Shown: positions 33,531 to 41,437 of the stretch, piece by piece
Layout: every line of letters begins with the position of its first letter
Position numbering within the stretch: position 1 is the stretch's first letter
DNA from: Raoultibacter massiliensis
Lineage (GTDB): Bacteria; Actinomycetota; Coriobacteriia; Coriobacteriales; Eggerthellaceae
Assembly (NCBI RefSeq): GCF_900199545.1
Contig: NZ_LT962671.1
Coordinates: forward strand, 1,199,144 to 1,263,143
Length of the DNA: 64,000 bases
Reading direction: 5' to 3'
The notes under the pieces: generated by a model
Database searches by the model: none
The model's input: only the letters and a program-made list of their open reading frames with translations
What the model was told of the DNA's origin: nothing
Translations under genes and position numbers: made by a program

Positions 33531-34538
33531 ATGAATAGGTGCTTTCTTATGCAATTTAACGAAAACAAGATCCGAAAATACTGCAAAAACAAACCGGGCA
33601 TGATGCTCACCCTTGCAATGCACGAAAAGGGCACTGACACCATCAAGAGCTTTGGGAACAACGGCATCCCCGTTGCACCCGAATACCGCGCTTACGAAAT
33701 CGGTTCCGTTTCGAAAGTTGTTCTTTCGACCCTGCTTGCTAAATGCGTTGAGGAAAACATGCTGAGCCTCAGCGACACCATCGACCAATACATAGATCTG
33801 CCCCCTGGGATTGTCTACCCGAGCCTTCTCCAGCTTGCGACGCATACCTCGGGCTACAGCGACCCCGCGCTTTTCGATTCTTTCTTCGAGGCGGTTTCCT
33901 GGTCGCTCTCGTCGAGTAAAAGGCAGTTCAACCCCTTCGATGACTTTAAATCCGACTGGATCGTCAGTGCGATCATCGATGCCTCTCGCAAACCAAAAAA
34001 GGGAAAGGGACGGTTCCGATATTCGAACTTCGGATATTCGGTATTAGGCCATACACTCGGCAAGGCGTTGGGCGGTTCCTACCGCGATTGCATCACCTCT
34101 TTTATCGAAAACGATCTAGGGCTTTCGGTGACTTCTTGTAACTCGGGAAAAATGGACATGGTCCATGGTTTCAAGAAAGGCAACGACTACGGAAACTGGG
34201 AGTGGTCTGAAGACTCGGCATACGCCCCTGCGGGCTGCATCTGTTCAAATGCAGCCGACATGATTGCTTTTGCGAAAATGAACCTTTACGACGAAAGAAG
34301 CTATCTGACCTTTAGCCACCGGAAGCAACACTCCGATAGGCTCCTCGATATCGGTCTTGGTTGGGTAATCGAAAAGGACGATGACATCGTTTGGCACAAC
34401 GGCAGGACAGGCCTGTTCCATACCTTTCTCGCATTCAGCAAAAGCAAGAAACGGGCGATTGCCCTGCTCTCTAATTGCGTCAATGGCTTGAGCATGCCCG
34501 AGGACAAGCTCGCCCTTTCGATCCTGAAGAGCGATTAA
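33531..34538 (+). CDS. Beta-lactamase-fold serine hydrolase
   Basis: 335 residues, class C/PBP-like. It has the catalytic Ser-x-x-Lys (GSVSKV), Tyr-Ser-Asn (RYSNFGYSVLG) and a third-motif equivalent HNG (WHNGRTGLFH). There is no signal peptide, so it is cytoplasmic or unusually exported. Such proteins are esterases, peptidases or D-amino-acid peptidases more often than beta-lactamases. The start may instead be the ATG at 33549, which has AGGTG upstream. It is monocistronic, and its base composition is lower in GC than its neighbours, which suggests acquisition. Confidence 0.8.
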   Translation: MNRCFLMQFNENKIRKYCKNKPGMMLTLAMHEKGTDTIKSFGNNGIPVAPEYRAYEIGSVSKVVLSTLLAKCVEENMLSLSDTIDQYIDLPPGIVYPSLLQLATHTSGYSDPALFDSFFEAVSWSLSSSKRQFNPFDDFKSDWIVSAIIDASRKPKKGKGRFRYSNFGYSVLGHTLGKALGGSYRDCITSFIENDLGLSVTSCNSGKMDMVHGFKKGNDYGNWEWSEDSAYAPAGCICSNAADMIAFAKMNLYDERSYLTFSHRKQHSDRLLDIGLGWVIEKDDDIVWHNGRTGLFHTFLAFSKSKKRAIALLSNCVNGLSMPEDKLALSILKSD

Positions 34539-34633
34539 CTCAGGTACGCCAACAGGGCACGATACGCCTCCGCATGTTTCGATTCGCACGATCATCTTCC
34601 CCGCATCGCTGTTCCATTCTTCCCCAATAGTGC

Positions 34634-34665
34634 TATAATTGCCACATTATGATACATATATATCA
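34634..34665 (+). promoter_or_regulatory. Promoter and palindrome before the DUF3796-XRE unit
   Basis: TATAAT at 34634-34639 is followed at 34650-34665 by an inverted repeat TGATA/TATCA, 6 bp apart, just before the Shine-Dalgarno. The small XRE protein encoded by the same unit is the likely binder. Confidence 0.5.
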
Positions 34666-34679
34666 CTAAGGAGAATCGG

Positions 34680-35039
34680 ATGGAATGGAAGAAGCTGTAT
34701 TGGCTTATGGGGTTTCTCGGATTCCTCGGGTTTTTGGGCATTACAGGGGAGCCTGTCTTCTTTCTTTCGTTCGCCTTCTTCGGAAACTTCGCATACTACT
34801 GGTGGAACAAACTCGGCGATGCCGACGAAAGGCTCTACCGCAATAAGTACTTCGCAGCCCAAACGGTCTTTCAGTGGACTTTGACGGGCATTTTCACTCT
34901 GAGCCTCTTCTTCGGCTTCGTATCCACCGACGTTGCGTTTCTGTATCGCGCGGAGCTGCTGATCATCGCCTTCGGGTTTGCGGGCGCGATGAACGCATGG
35001 GCTTTCTACACCTATCGCTTGGATCGAATCGGTGGGTGA
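34680..35039 (+). CDS. DUF3796-like small membrane protein
   Basis: 119 residues, three to four hydrophobic helices: KLYWLMGFLGFLGFLGI, FFLSFAFFGNFAYYWW, then a pair near the C terminus. The start follows AAGGAGAATCGG. The YYWWNKLGDADERLYRNKYFA segment between the helix pairs matches the pattern of DUF3796 proteins. These are usually encoded next to a small XRE regulator, as here (next gene begins 1 bp after the stop). Function unknown. Confidence 0.72.
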   Translation: MEWKKLYWLMGFLGFLGFLGITGEPVFFLSFAFFGNFAYYWWNKLGDADERLYRNKYFAAQTVFQWTLTGIFTLSLFFGFVSTDVAFLYRAELLIIAFGFAGAMNAWAFYTYRLDRIGG

Positions 35040-35040
35040 A

Positions 35041-35247
35041 ATGACACGGTTCAAAAGCCACGTACGCCAGTATCGGCAATTCAAGGGGTTGACCCAAGAA
35101 AACCTGGCGAAAAAAGTAGGCGTCAGAAGAGAAACCATCATCCGCCTCGAAAACGCGAAATACAACCCTTCTCTCGAGCTTGCAGCTCGCATATCGTTTG
35201 TGCTGGAAGAGCCGTTGGATGTCCTCTTCGAATTCGATTTCGAATAA
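35041..35247 (+). CDS. Small XRE-family regulator
   Basis: 68 residues, a bare HTH: VRQYRQFKGLTQENLAKKVG, then VRRETIIRLENAKYNPSLEL, ending PLDVLFEFDFE. This is the short Cro/CI-like type that acts with a small membrane protein in the same operon. It is translated from an ATG at 35041, one base after the upstream stop, with GGTGGGTGAA as ribosome-binding site. Confidence 0.88.
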   Translation: MTRFKSHVRQYRQFKGLTQENLAKKVGVRRETIIRLENAKYNPSLELAARISFVLEEPLDVLFEFDFE

Positions 35248-35274
35248 CCGAAGGCGGCCGGATGAAAAAGATGG

Positions 35275-35613
35275 CTACCCGCAATTTCGCCTGTAGCCAT
35301 CGCCCCATTCCCGCATGCTGTCGAGAATGGGTTTGAGGCTGTAGCCCAAATCGGTCAGTTCGTATTCAACGCGAGGCGGCACTTCGGGAAACACGGTGCG
35401 CGTGAGGAGCCCGCTCTCCTCCATAGCGCGCAGATTCGCCGTAAGCACCTTCTGCGTGATGGCGCCGACGCTCTTTTTAAGCTCGCTGAACCTGCGAGGT
35501 CCCCCCATGAGGTCGCGCAGGATGAGAACCCGCCATCGATTGCTGATGAGCGCCAGCGTGGTTTCGACCGGACAAGCGGGAAGGGACGGCTTCGTTGCAT
35601 ACTCGTCGAGCAT
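35275..35613 (-). CDS. HxlR-type MarR-fold regulator
   Basis: 112 residues; ATG at 35613 after GAAAGGCG. HxlR hallmarks are CPVETTLALISNRWRVLIL near the start (with the conserved redox-capable Cys), GPRRFSELKKSVGAITQKVL as the recognition region, and PRVEYELTDLG in the wing. Such regulators often answer to thiol stress or aldehydes. Convergent with the XRE gene; the 260 bp upstream (35614-35873) hold no gene. Confidence 0.88.
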   Translation of the reverse strand: MLDEYATKPSLPACPVETTLALISNRWRVLILRDLMGGPRRFSELKKSVGAITQKVLTANLRAMEESGLLTRTVFPEVPPRVEYELTDLGYSLKPILDSMREWGDGYRRNCG

Positions 35614-35873
35614 CGAACGCCTTTCGTGGTTGGTTTCAAAATGAAGGCTAGTATTCATATGATACCAATGAAGGGGAAAAGGAGGCAAGATCGCATGTAC
35701 GAGAGATTTCCCAGAATGCCTCCACGAAAGTATCGGGATCGCACATTCGCGGCCATTCGCAAGAGCGGGGGCTCGTGATCCGCGAAAGCTCGCGCCTGTA
35801 AAGCCCGCTCGGTTTGCGCTATCATCATTTTACCGGGTACAGGCGCGCAATTCGCAGCAAAGGACGCGACAGC

Positions 35874-36593
35874 ATGTGCAAGCACTTCATCATGGTTCCA
35901 CGCAACGAAGTCGAACTGATCATTCGCGATATCGAGATCGACAACCATGTCAACATCATGCCGGATTGGCCCGCACGCGGCGCCGATGCCTATCCGCAAT
36001 CGATCGTGCCGCTCATCGTCTCCGAAAGCAGCGGCCTTGCCGTTGCGGAAAAGACATGGGGTTATGCCGTCCCCTGGAAAAAGGGCGTCGTGTTCAACAC
36101 CCGTTCGGAAACCGCGCTCGGCGAAAAAGGCGCCTTGTGGCGCGATTCCCTCCTGAACCGCCGCTGCGTCATACCAGCCTTCGGTTTCTTCGAATCGCAT
36201 AGAACCGAAATGTCTTTCAGCGAACGCACAGGCAAGCCGATCAAGCGGCAGTATCGTTTCGACGGACCGCGCAGCCTGCTGTTTATGGCAGGCATCTACC
36301 AAAACGACCGCTTTTCGCTCATGACTACCGCGCCGAACGCTGCAGTCGAGCCAGTGCACGATCGCATGCCGGTTGTCTTGCTCGAACACGAATTGGGCTT
36401 GTGGTTCTCACCCGATTTCCAGGTTTTATTCGATCGCACGGGAATAGAGCTCATCGCCACCTCCCGGGGAATCGAAGCAAGCGGCGCAACCGATGCGAAA
36501 GCCGAGCAATCCGCCCGCAGCGCTTCTCAAAACACCATCCTCGGCCAAAGCCCGCTTTGGGAGGACGGAGAATGCTCTTCCGACACAGCCTGA
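35874..36593 (+). CDS. SRAP domain protein (HMCES/YedK-like)
   Basis: 239 residues. The ATG at 35874 is chosen because it gives Met-Cys, and the Cys2 exposed after Met removal is the catalytic residue of SRAP proteins. It attaches to abasic sites in single-stranded DNA as a stable shield. The other active-site marks are present: Asn in FNTRSETA, Glu in IPAFGFFE and His in PVHDRMPV. A long polar C-terminal tail (after ~210) is not part of the domain. No SOS box was recognised. Confidence 0.88.
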   Translation: MCKHFIMVPRNEVELIIRDIEIDNHVNIMPDWPARGADAYPQSIVPLIVSESSGLAVAEKTWGYAVPWKKGVVFNTRSETALGEKGALWRDSLLNRRCVIPAFGFFESHRTEMSFSERTGKPIKRQYRFDGPRSLLFMAGIYQNDRFSLMTTAPNAAVEPVHDRMPVVLLEHELGLWFSPDFQVLFDRTGIELIATSRGIEASGATDAKAEQSARSASQNTILGQSPLWEDGECSSDTA

Positions 36594-36627
36594 AAAACCT
36601 CTTGCATTCCTCCTTGCTCATCTATAG

Positions 36628-36650
36628 TATACATACCATTGGTATGTATA
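36628..36650. promoter_or_regulatory. TetR operator 1
   Basis: TATACATACC and GGTATGTATA, 3 bp apart: a perfect palindrome in the promoter of the TetR gene. Confidence 0.85.
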
Positions 36651-36675
36651 TGGATCGAGCGAGAGGAGAATGCGC

Positions 36676-37362
36676 ATGGCCCGCAACAAGCACCCCGAAG
36701 AGACCGTAGCGAAAATCCTCGACGTCGCACTCGAGCTGTTCTTCACCAAGGGTTACGACAACACGAGCATCCAAGATATCATCGACAATCTTGGCGGCCT
36801 GACGAAAGGCGCGGTTTACCACCACTTTCGCTCGAAGGATGAAATTCTCTCGGCAGCCCTCGATCGTGAAAACCAGAACCTCTACCGCGAACTCAAGCTC
36901 ATACGCGACGATGGTCGCATGACGGGCGCCGAAAAGCTGCAAGCGCTCTTCCAGGCATCGGTCAACGGACCCCAACTTGAAATCTGGTCGCACATCGCGC
37001 CTTCAACCGATCCGGTGAAGAATTCGCGCCTGCTCGGCCTGCAATACCGATCGGTTTTCGAGGAGACCGCCCCTTGCTACGTTCGCCCCATCGTCGAACA
37101 GGGCGTTCGCGACGGCTCCATCAAAACCGATCATCCGAAGGAATTCTCCGAAGTGCTCGTGCTGCTGGCCAACCTTTGGGCAAGCCCGATGTTTCGCATG
37201 GCAACGCCCGAGGAACTGCAAACCCGCATCTCCTACTACCTCGAAATAGCCCGAGTGCTCGGAGTCGAGCTGGCCACCGATGGCATCGAAGAGCCCCTTG
37301 AGCGATATCGCAACACGTTCAACGAGAATACGGAGATCTTCGAATCAGAGGATGCCTCATGA
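36676..37362 (+). CDS. TetR family regulator
   Basis: 228 residues; the ATG at 36676 is preferred to 36670 because GAGAGGAGA then has proper spacing. HTH: KILDVALELFFTKGYDNTSI, then IIDNLGGLTKGAVYHHFRSK. The C-terminal ligand domain is unremarkable. Palindromes of the same sequence precede this gene and the MFS gene that follows, so it almost certainly represses both. The ligand is presumably something the MFS pump exports. Confidence 0.92.
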   Translation: MARNKHPEETVAKILDVALELFFTKGYDNTSIQDIIDNLGGLTKGAVYHHFRSKDEILSAALDRENQNLYRELKLIRDDGRMTGAEKLQALFQASVNGPQLEIWSHIAPSTDPVKNSRLLGLQYRSVFEETAPCYVRPIVEQGVRDGSIKTDHPKEFSEVLVLLANLWASPMFRMATPEELQTRISYYLEIARVLGVELATDGIEEPLERYRNTFNENTEIFESEDAS

Positions 37363-37487
37363 TCGCCCGAAAGCCCGCCCCGCCTCGGCAGGCTGCCTGG
37401 GCAACAGGCGACCCGCCGCCATAGCCCGCGCCCCGCCGCCAAACCTCGACTTGCCGCCCGCTGCTCCGCAGCATTCTTTTTACCTAC

Positions 37488-37510
37488 TATACATACCAAC
37501 CGTATGTATG
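37488..37510. promoter_or_regulatory. TetR operator 2
   Basis: ATACATAC and GTATGTAT half-sites, as in operator 1 but with a 5-bp centre. It lies just upstream of the MFS gene's Shine-Dalgarno. Confidence 0.8.
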
Positions 37511-37529
37511 TTTAACAGGAAAGGACATC

Positions 37530-38858
37530 ATGAACGAAAAACCCTGCATCCCATCTCGCCTGTTCACCCCTCCCTTCGCCGCAGTCGCTTCGGCACAGCT
37601 CTTCTCGTTGCTCGGCGAAGCGATACTCAAGTTCGTGCTCCCCCTCTACCTGCTGAACCTTTCGGGTTCGGCAACCTTGTACGGAATCGTGGTGGCCTGC
37701 GCATTCGTTCCTTACATCTTCCTCACGCCCATCGGGGGCGTACTCGCCGATCGCGTGAACAAGAAACTCGTCATGGCGGTCCTCGACCTCGTCATGGCGG
37801 CCGCTTCGATCGCCTACCTCGCGTTGGCGCAAACAGCCGACCTCGTCGTTCTGACCATCGTCATACTCATGGTCCTCTATGCCGCCCAAAGCATCTACCA
37901 GCCAACGGTCCAATCGTCGGTCCCCTCCGTCGTATCCCACGACCGAATCACATCCGCCACCGCGATCGTCACGCAGATCAGCGCGCTCACCGGTCTTGTA
38001 GGCCCTGTATTCGGCGGTTTGGTGTTCGGGTTTTTCGGCGTTGCGCCCATCGTTGCCGTATCAGCAGGGGCCTTTCTCGCCTCTTCTCTCCTCATCATCG
38101 TCTTCGTCAAGATTCCCTCCGCTAGGCATGAATCGAGCGGCAGTCCGCTAACCATCCTCAAAGGCGACATCAAAGAAGCGGTTTCCTTCCTCAAGCTAAA
38201 CCCCCTTATGTGGAAGACGATTCTGCTCGCCACCGTCATCAATCTGGTAGCGTCGGCATTCATCATCGTGGGCACCCCTTACATAGTCACCGAGGTGCTG
38301 GGGCTCCCCAACCAGCTGATGGGGTTCGCCGAGGCGGCGCTCGCGCTCGGCGGTCTTGCGGGCGGCGTCGTCATATCGCTCAAGCCCGCTCTCTTCCCCA
38401 TTCGGAAAGCTCCTCGATTCCTGTTCGGAGCAGCCCTCGGCTTCATCCCCATTGCCGTCGTTACGGCATCCGCCCTCGCACCGGTGGCGGTTTACGGAAT
38501 CCTGCTCGTCAGCCTTTCATGGACCATGGCGATGTGCTCGATGTTCTCGATCATCGGCATATCGTTTTTGCAGATGGAGACGCCGTCAGACCTTGTCGGC
38601 AAGGTGATCGCCCTCACCATGTCGGCAGCGAACTGCGCTATGCCCGCAGGGCAGCTGATATTCGGAATAGGATTCGACTCGGTTCCCGCCCCGGCGCTTG
38701 CGCTCGGAGTTGCACTCGTCATGCTCGGCGTTGCCGCCTTTGCCGCGAAGACCTTCAAAAACGAACTCGGAAATCTGCCTGCCGCATTGTGCGAGAAGGC
38801 TGCAAGCGAACAAGACGAACCCGCACATCACAGCACCCTCCCGAATCCGCTCGCATGA
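37530..38858 (+). CDS. MFS efflux transporter
   Basis: 442 residues, twelve helices, start after ACAGGAAAGGACATC. The MFS loop motif reads PIGGVLADRVNKKLVM. The first helix region (SAQLFSLLGEAILKFVLPLY) is typical of the macrolide-efflux/enterobactin-exporter type group. Its promoter carries a TetR operator. A role in export of a toxic or drug-like compound is inferred from the regulator. Confidence 0.87.
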   Translation: MNEKPCIPSRLFTPPFAAVASAQLFSLLGEAILKFVLPLYLLNLSGSATLYGIVVACAFVPYIFLTPIGGVLADRVNKKLVMAVLDLVMAAASIAYLALAQTADLVVLTIVILMVLYAAQSIYQPTVQSSVPSVVSHDRITSATAIVTQISALTGLVGPVFGGLVFGFFGVAPIVAVSAGAFLASSLLIIVFVKIPSARHESSGSPLTILKGDIKEAVSFLKLNPLMWKTILLATVINLVASAFIIVGTPYIVTEVLGLPNQLMGFAEAALALGGLAGGVVISLKPALFPIRKAPRFLFGAALGFIPIAVVTASALAPVAVYGILLVSLSWTMAMCSMFSIIGISFLQMETPSDLVGKVIALTMSAANCAMPAGQLIFGIGFDSVPAPALALGVALVMLGVAAFAAKTFKNELGNLPAALCEKAASEQDEPAHHSTLPNPLA

Positions 38859-38906
38859 GGTCGCGTTCGCTGCGGCGACGCAGTCGCCCGACAGCGCGTC
38901 GCAGCC

Positions 38907-39776
38907 CTATACGTTCCCTAAATAAACGTGCGCAAGATAGCGCTTGGCGATCGACTGGAAAAGACCGAGAACAGCAGGCGGGGTCGGCTGCGCACCAATC
39001 ATTCTATAAGCTGGAAAGAACCTCGAAATATGCAGGGGCGTCGACGGATCGAGAGAGGCGATCCATGCGCATTCCCGTTCGAAAAGCTCCTCGTCGTCAG
39101 AAAAGCCGGGAACCACCAGCGTCGTCACCTCCACATGCACGCCCGCCTCCAGCGCCGTTTCGATCGAGCGCTTGACAACGGCCAAACCGCCAGGCGCTCC
39201 AAGCAAACGGTATCCCTCTTCGGAAAAGCACTTGAGATCGATGTTGAGGGCATCGAGATGAGAGAGCGCCTCATCCCAGACGGGTTTCGCAACATAGCCG
39301 TTGGTGACCGCCGCCGATGCAAGCCCTTCGCCGCGCGCACGCCGTGCCGCATCCATCAGGTATTCGGGAGCAATGAACGGCTCGTTGTAGGTAAACGCAA
39401 CGCCAATGTTTCCCTGTGCGCGCAATTCAATCGCCCGCTCGATCAGGTTTTCGGGTGACATGAAATAAGTCGGAAGAGAACCCGCTGCGTCCACCATGGA
39501 TATATCGCTGTTCTGGCAGAACGAACAACGGAGGTTGCACCCGTAGCTTCCGTACGACAGGATCATCGAACCGGGATGAAACCGTGCAAACGGCTTTTTC
39601 TCAACGGGATCGAGCGCAAGCGAAGTCGCCTGCCCGTAGCTCAAACTCGCAACCTTTCCGCTGCGAACGGTTCGTGCGCCGCATATGCCGAAAGACCCTT
39701 CGTGCAATCGGCACCCATGCGGACAAACCCCGCACGCAAGCATGCTGCCACCCGCTGCGCCCGATGAGCTACCCAT
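38907..39776 (-). CDS. amrS: AmmeMemoRadiSam system radical SAM enzyme
   Basis: 289 residues. The radical-SAM cluster motif is YGSYGCNLRCSFCQN (C-x3-C-x2-C). A separate N-terminal Cys set (CGVCPHGCRLHEGSFGICGAR) matches this family. SAM-binding segments GNIGVAFTYNEPFIAPEY and NIDLKCFSEEGY are present. The start overlaps the upstream AMMECR1/MEMO gene by 8 bp. The family is recognised by genome context; its reaction is not settled. Confidence 0.92.
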   Translation of the reverse strand: MGSSSGAAGGSMLACGVCPHGCRLHEGSFGICGARTVRSGKVASLSYGQATSLALDPVEKKPFARFHPGSMILSYGSYGCNLRCSFCQNSDISMVDAAGSLPTYFMSPENLIERAIELRAQGNIGVAFTYNEPFIAPEYLMDAARRARGEGLASAAVTNGYVAKPVWDEALSHLDALNIDLKCFSEEGYRLLGAPGGLAVVKRSIETALEAGVHVEVTTLVVPGFSDDEELFERECAWIASLDPSTPLHISRFFPAYRMIGAQPTPPAVLGLFQSIAKRYLAHVYLGNV

Positions 39777-41259
39777 GGCGAGCGACCTCGAAGCGCTCTA
39801 TTCCGATGCCGTCGAAACCTCCGCGCCAATCGATCCCCGCCTTCATGCAAGCTATTCGCAGCTGCTCCTCAACCGTATCGACTCCCTCGAGATCGGGAAG
39901 CAGAAGACCCCGCTTGAAGCCCTGGGTCACGATGACGCCGAATCGCTTCGCATCAAGATCCGCGATCCGAGCGGGTTCGGGAGGGAATAAAACGTCCACG
40001 CTCACATCCAAATCGGCAAGCTCTGCAGGGGTTATCGCCGGAAACCGCGGGTCCTGCGTTGAAGCCGCCACCGCATTTGCGATCACCTCCTGAGCCAATG
40101 CAGCCCGCACGGGCTCGATCGTTCCAATGCAGCCGCGCAACTCTTTGGTACTCGCCACGTGAATCGAAACGAAGCACCCCGCGCGTCGGGGCAAGTCGTC
40201 GGGCAAGGCAGGGGCTTCGGGAGTCGCTCCCTCGCGCACGTATCGCTCGATCGTCAGGCGAGCGAGCGCTGCAAGGGGGTCGTCGCCACAGGATCCATCG
40301 ATCGATTCGCCAGACGAAACGCCGCCGACGCCGCCTTCACATGCCGGCGAATCGGCAGCCTGGGCATCCTCATCGGCGCCGTCCCCATCCGCCATCGCCT
40401 TGGCAGCCGAAGCTTCTTCGCGCGAGCGATCAGCCTCCTCGCGCTCGAACGCCGCCACTCCGTACCCAACGCCGAACGGGCCCTCGTACGAGAGAAGCTC
40501 CGAAGACCAAGGCTCGCCGCTCTCCCGCTCCGCTTCGGCAAGGGCTCCCGCAAGCATGATGAAACCCGAAAGCCCGCACTCGGCGGCATCTTCGCACATG
40601 ACGGGATCGAGCTCGGCGAACGCAAGGGGATCGCCCGATTCGACCACCCGCGCAAAACCCTCGTCGAAAAGAGGGCCCGCCGGTTCGAAACCGTAGGGAC
40701 CGTCGGCTTTGAGCTTATGGGATAGATCGCCGCTGACGAGAAGCACGGTCTTACGCTCGATCCTGGCTGCAGCCTCGGCCAAGCACGCACCGAACGCGAG
40801 CAGCTTTTCACGGTGGACGCCCGACCCGCCGATCGACACCGTCCGATACTTATCGGAAGGATAGCGCTGTTCGATGTAGTACAGGGGCACGAGCATCCCG
40901 TGGTCGAGCTCGCGTGCCGCAGCGGACACGCATCCAACCGGTAATCCCCTTTCGGCTGCCAGATCCTCTATCGCGCAGCGAAGCTCCTCGTCGAACGAAA
41001 GATCTGCCGCTACCTGCGGCGCGCCGAACTGCGCAAGCGATCCCGAAGCCGCGCTTCCAGCCCCGAGATATATCCAATCCCCGTAGTAGGCGCTGTGAGG
41101 ACTCACGATCAGGATGGTTTCCGGCGCATGGGCCGCGATCCGGCGGGCGACCTCGCAATACCCCGAAAGCGTATCGGCGATTCGGGTCTCCTCCCCCCTT
41201 CCCACCTCGGGAACGGCAAGCGGCGGATGCGGAACGATGTATGCGGCAACAAGCGACAT
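39769..41259 (-). CDS. MEMO-AMMECR1 fusion protein
   Basis: 496 residues; ATG at 41259 after GACAGGAGGCCGCT. Residues ~1-265 are a MEMO/extradiol-dioxygenase-III domain (VAAYIVPHPPLAVPEVGRG, LIVSPHSAYYGDW, ARELDHGMLVPLYYI, LLVSGDLSHKL, with metal-type histidines). A linker of about 55 residues rich in Ala, Asp, Glu and Gly follows. Residues ~325-496 are AMMECR1 (GCFVSIHVASTKELRGCIGT, STQDPRFPAITPAEL). Together with the radical SAM gene this is the complete AmmeMemoRadiSam module. The role is unknown. Confidence 0.9.
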   Translation of the reverse strand: MSLVAAYIVPHPPLAVPEVGRGEETRIADTLSGYCEVARRIAAHAPETILIVSPHSAYYGDWIYLGAGSAASGSLAQFGAPQVAADLSFDEELRCAIEDLAAERGLPVGCVSAAARELDHGMLVPLYYIEQRYPSDKYRTVSIGGSGVHREKLLAFGACLAEAAARIERKTVLLVSGDLSHKLKADGPYGFEPAGPLFDEGFARVVESGDPLAFAELDPVMCEDAAECGLSGFIMLAGALAEAERESGEPWSSELLSYEGPFGVGYGVAAFEREEADRSREEASAAKAMADGDGADEDAQAADSPACEGGVGGVSSGESIDGSCGDDPLAALARLTIERYVREGATPEAPALPDDLPRRAGCFVSIHVASTKELRGCIGTIEPVRAALAQEVIANAVAASTQDPRFPAITPAELADLDVSVDVLFPPEPARIADLDAKRFGVIVTQGFKRGLLLPDLEGVDTVEEQLRIACMKAGIDWRGGFDGIGIERFEVARHG

Positions 41260-41437
41260 AGCGGCCTCCTGTCTTAATCGATGCCGCGATTGTACCGCGG
41301 TTCGACAGACGGCAGAAACCCCTAAGAAGGAATTGAAAACGATTTGGCAGGAAGCAGTGCAAAAGCGACTGTGCGCTGTCGGCCGCCGTGCGGAAGCAGT
41401 AACCGACAGGAAGCCCATCGCGCGCCTCTCGGCGCTG

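Noticed and set aside
33111..33845. N-terminal extension of the LanF-like ATPase
   Set aside because: The frame is open upstream, but ABC homology starts exactly at 33110 and the extra part overlaps the divergent hydrolase gene.
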